A DNA stretch of 64,000 bases, from contig NZ_JANBBF010000002.1 in assembly GCF_024648885.1 (NCBI RefSeq), forward strand, positions 62,001 through 126,000, written 5' to 3'. The notes under the pieces were generated by a model. That model had not been told where the DNA came from and did not search any database. It worked only from the letters and a program-made list of their open reading frames with translations. A program made the translations under genes and the position numbers. Below are positions 63,535 through 64,000 of the stretch, piece after piece; positions within the stretch are counted from its first letter, which is position 1; the number at the start of each line of letters is the position of its first letter. The stretch comes from Prauserella salsuginis. GTDB taxonomy: Bacteria > Actinomycetota > Actinomycetes > Mycobacteriales > Pseudonocardiaceae.

Positions 63535-64000
63535 GTGTCCACCGACGACCCCGAGTCCACCGGCCCTTCCTGGACCGCACCGACGGCGCCGCACGCGCCC
63601 GCCGCGGCGGACGACACCGCCCTCTACGCCACGGTGCGTGTACCCGGGTCGAAGTCCATCACCAACCGGGCGTACGTCCTCGCGGCCCTGTCGACCGCGA
63701 GGACGCTGGTGCGCGAACCGCTCGATTCGCGGGACGCCCGCCTGATGCTCGGTGCGCTGCGCGAGCTCGGCGCGTCGGCCGAGCACACCGCCGACGGGGT
63801 GCGTATCCGTCCGCTCACGTCCGGTAGCGGTGCGGCCGACGTGGCGCTGGGCAACGCGGGCACGGTGGCCCGGTTCACCCCTGCCCTCGCGGCGCTGGGC
63901 GAGCGGACCGTCCGGTTCGACGGTGACCCCGCGATTCGGCGCAGGCCACTGTCGCCGCTGCTGGGTGCACTGCGCGAGCTCGGGGCCGACATCGAGGACG
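63535..64000 (+). CDS. aroA: 3-phosphoshikimate 1-carboxyvinyltransferase (AroA), 5' part
   Basis: The frame opens with GTG at 63535 and runs off the window; 155 codons are seen. After a 30-residue Pro/Ala-rich leader it shows TVRVPGSKSITNRAYVLAAL, the shikimate-3-phosphate and PEP binding motif with the essential lysine. LDSRDARLMLGALRELGA and GNAGTVARFTPALAAL follow. These are EPSP synthase hallmarks. The start is the best in-frame choice, though no strong ribosome site is visible. Confidence 0.92.
   Translation, partial: MSTDDPESTGPSWTAPTAPHAPAAADDTALYATVRVPGSKSITNRAYVLAALSTARTLVREPLDSRDARLMLGALRELGASAEHTADGVRIRPLTSGSGAADVALGNAGTVARFTPALAALGERTVRFDGDPAIRRRPLSPLLGALRELGADIED

Overview
The window is high-GC DNA with dense, strongly GC3-biased coding on both strands, typical of a filamentous actinomycete. 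Several genes narrow this down: an SsgB-type sporulation/division protein, the phosphatidylinositol-mannoside genes pgsA-patA-pimA, a type VII secretion (T7SS) substrate cassette, and the parA-scpA-scpB-rluB / cmk-plsC-der and xerD-NUDIX-pyrG blocks. Together these fit the Pseudonocardiaceae (Saccharomonospora/Prauserella/Amycolatopsis-like). That placement is an inference from gene content and is not proved by the sequence.

Layout. 1-5.8 kb: the end of a cupin-type regulator, an AhpD-like protein, pdxS, a divergent EF-G-like GTPase, an XdhC-family protein and a LemA-like membrane protein. 5.8-13 kb: the PIM phospholipid operon (thrS, an HIT/Ap4A enzyme, pgsA, patA, pimA) read leftward, interrupted by a divergent MarR-YceI pair with two matching operators. 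13-15.4 kb: a nitroreductase, four tRNA genes (Val-CAC, Gly-GCC, Cys-GCA, Val-GAC) and ssgB. 15.4-26 kb: accessory metabolism, with a methyltransferase, a two-subunit GMC dehydrogenase with a Tat-exported small subunit, a PucR regulator beside a decayed 2Fe-2S gene, gdhA, an HxlR/SRPBCC/LLM group and a YdcF membrane protein. 26-30 kb: a T7SS-associated cassette (EspC-like protein, a large repeat protein with a T7SS signal, two small proteins including a YbaB homologue, and a membrane protein). 30-32 kb: htpG. 32.5-37.7 kb: a complete AztABCD-type zinc importer with two AztD-like lipoproteins and a Zur-like box in its divergent promoter. 37.7-42.2 kb: an MFS exporter with a divergent TetR and twin operators, a BenE transporter and a PAC2 protein. 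42.3-45.2 kb: der, plsC, cmk. 45.3-54.6 kb: a seven-subunit Mrp sodium/proton antiporter operon, a KhtT/KhtU-like cation antiporter pair, and a TetR-ohr pair. 54.8-63.4 kb: rluB, scpB, scpA, a ribbon-helix-helix-like protein, parA, xerD, a DUF1707/TM2 protein, a NUDIX hydrolase and pyrG. The window ends inside aroA.

How the genes fit together. Much of the window is conserved actinobacterial core: envelope phospholipids, translation, chromosome segregation, nucleotide synthesis. Stress and ion modules are inserted between core blocks: Mrp plus Kht antiporters, Ohr, YceI and zinc uptake. Long acidic, repeat-rich N- or C-terminal extensions on core proteins (ScpA, ScpB, XdhC, MnhC, MnhE), together with two cation/proton antiporter systems, hint at a salt- or alkali-tolerant lifestyle (inference). 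Operons are tightly packed: ATGA and GTGA four-base stop/start overlaps occur at many junctions. I saw no CRISPR array, prophage, intact transposase or rRNA gene.
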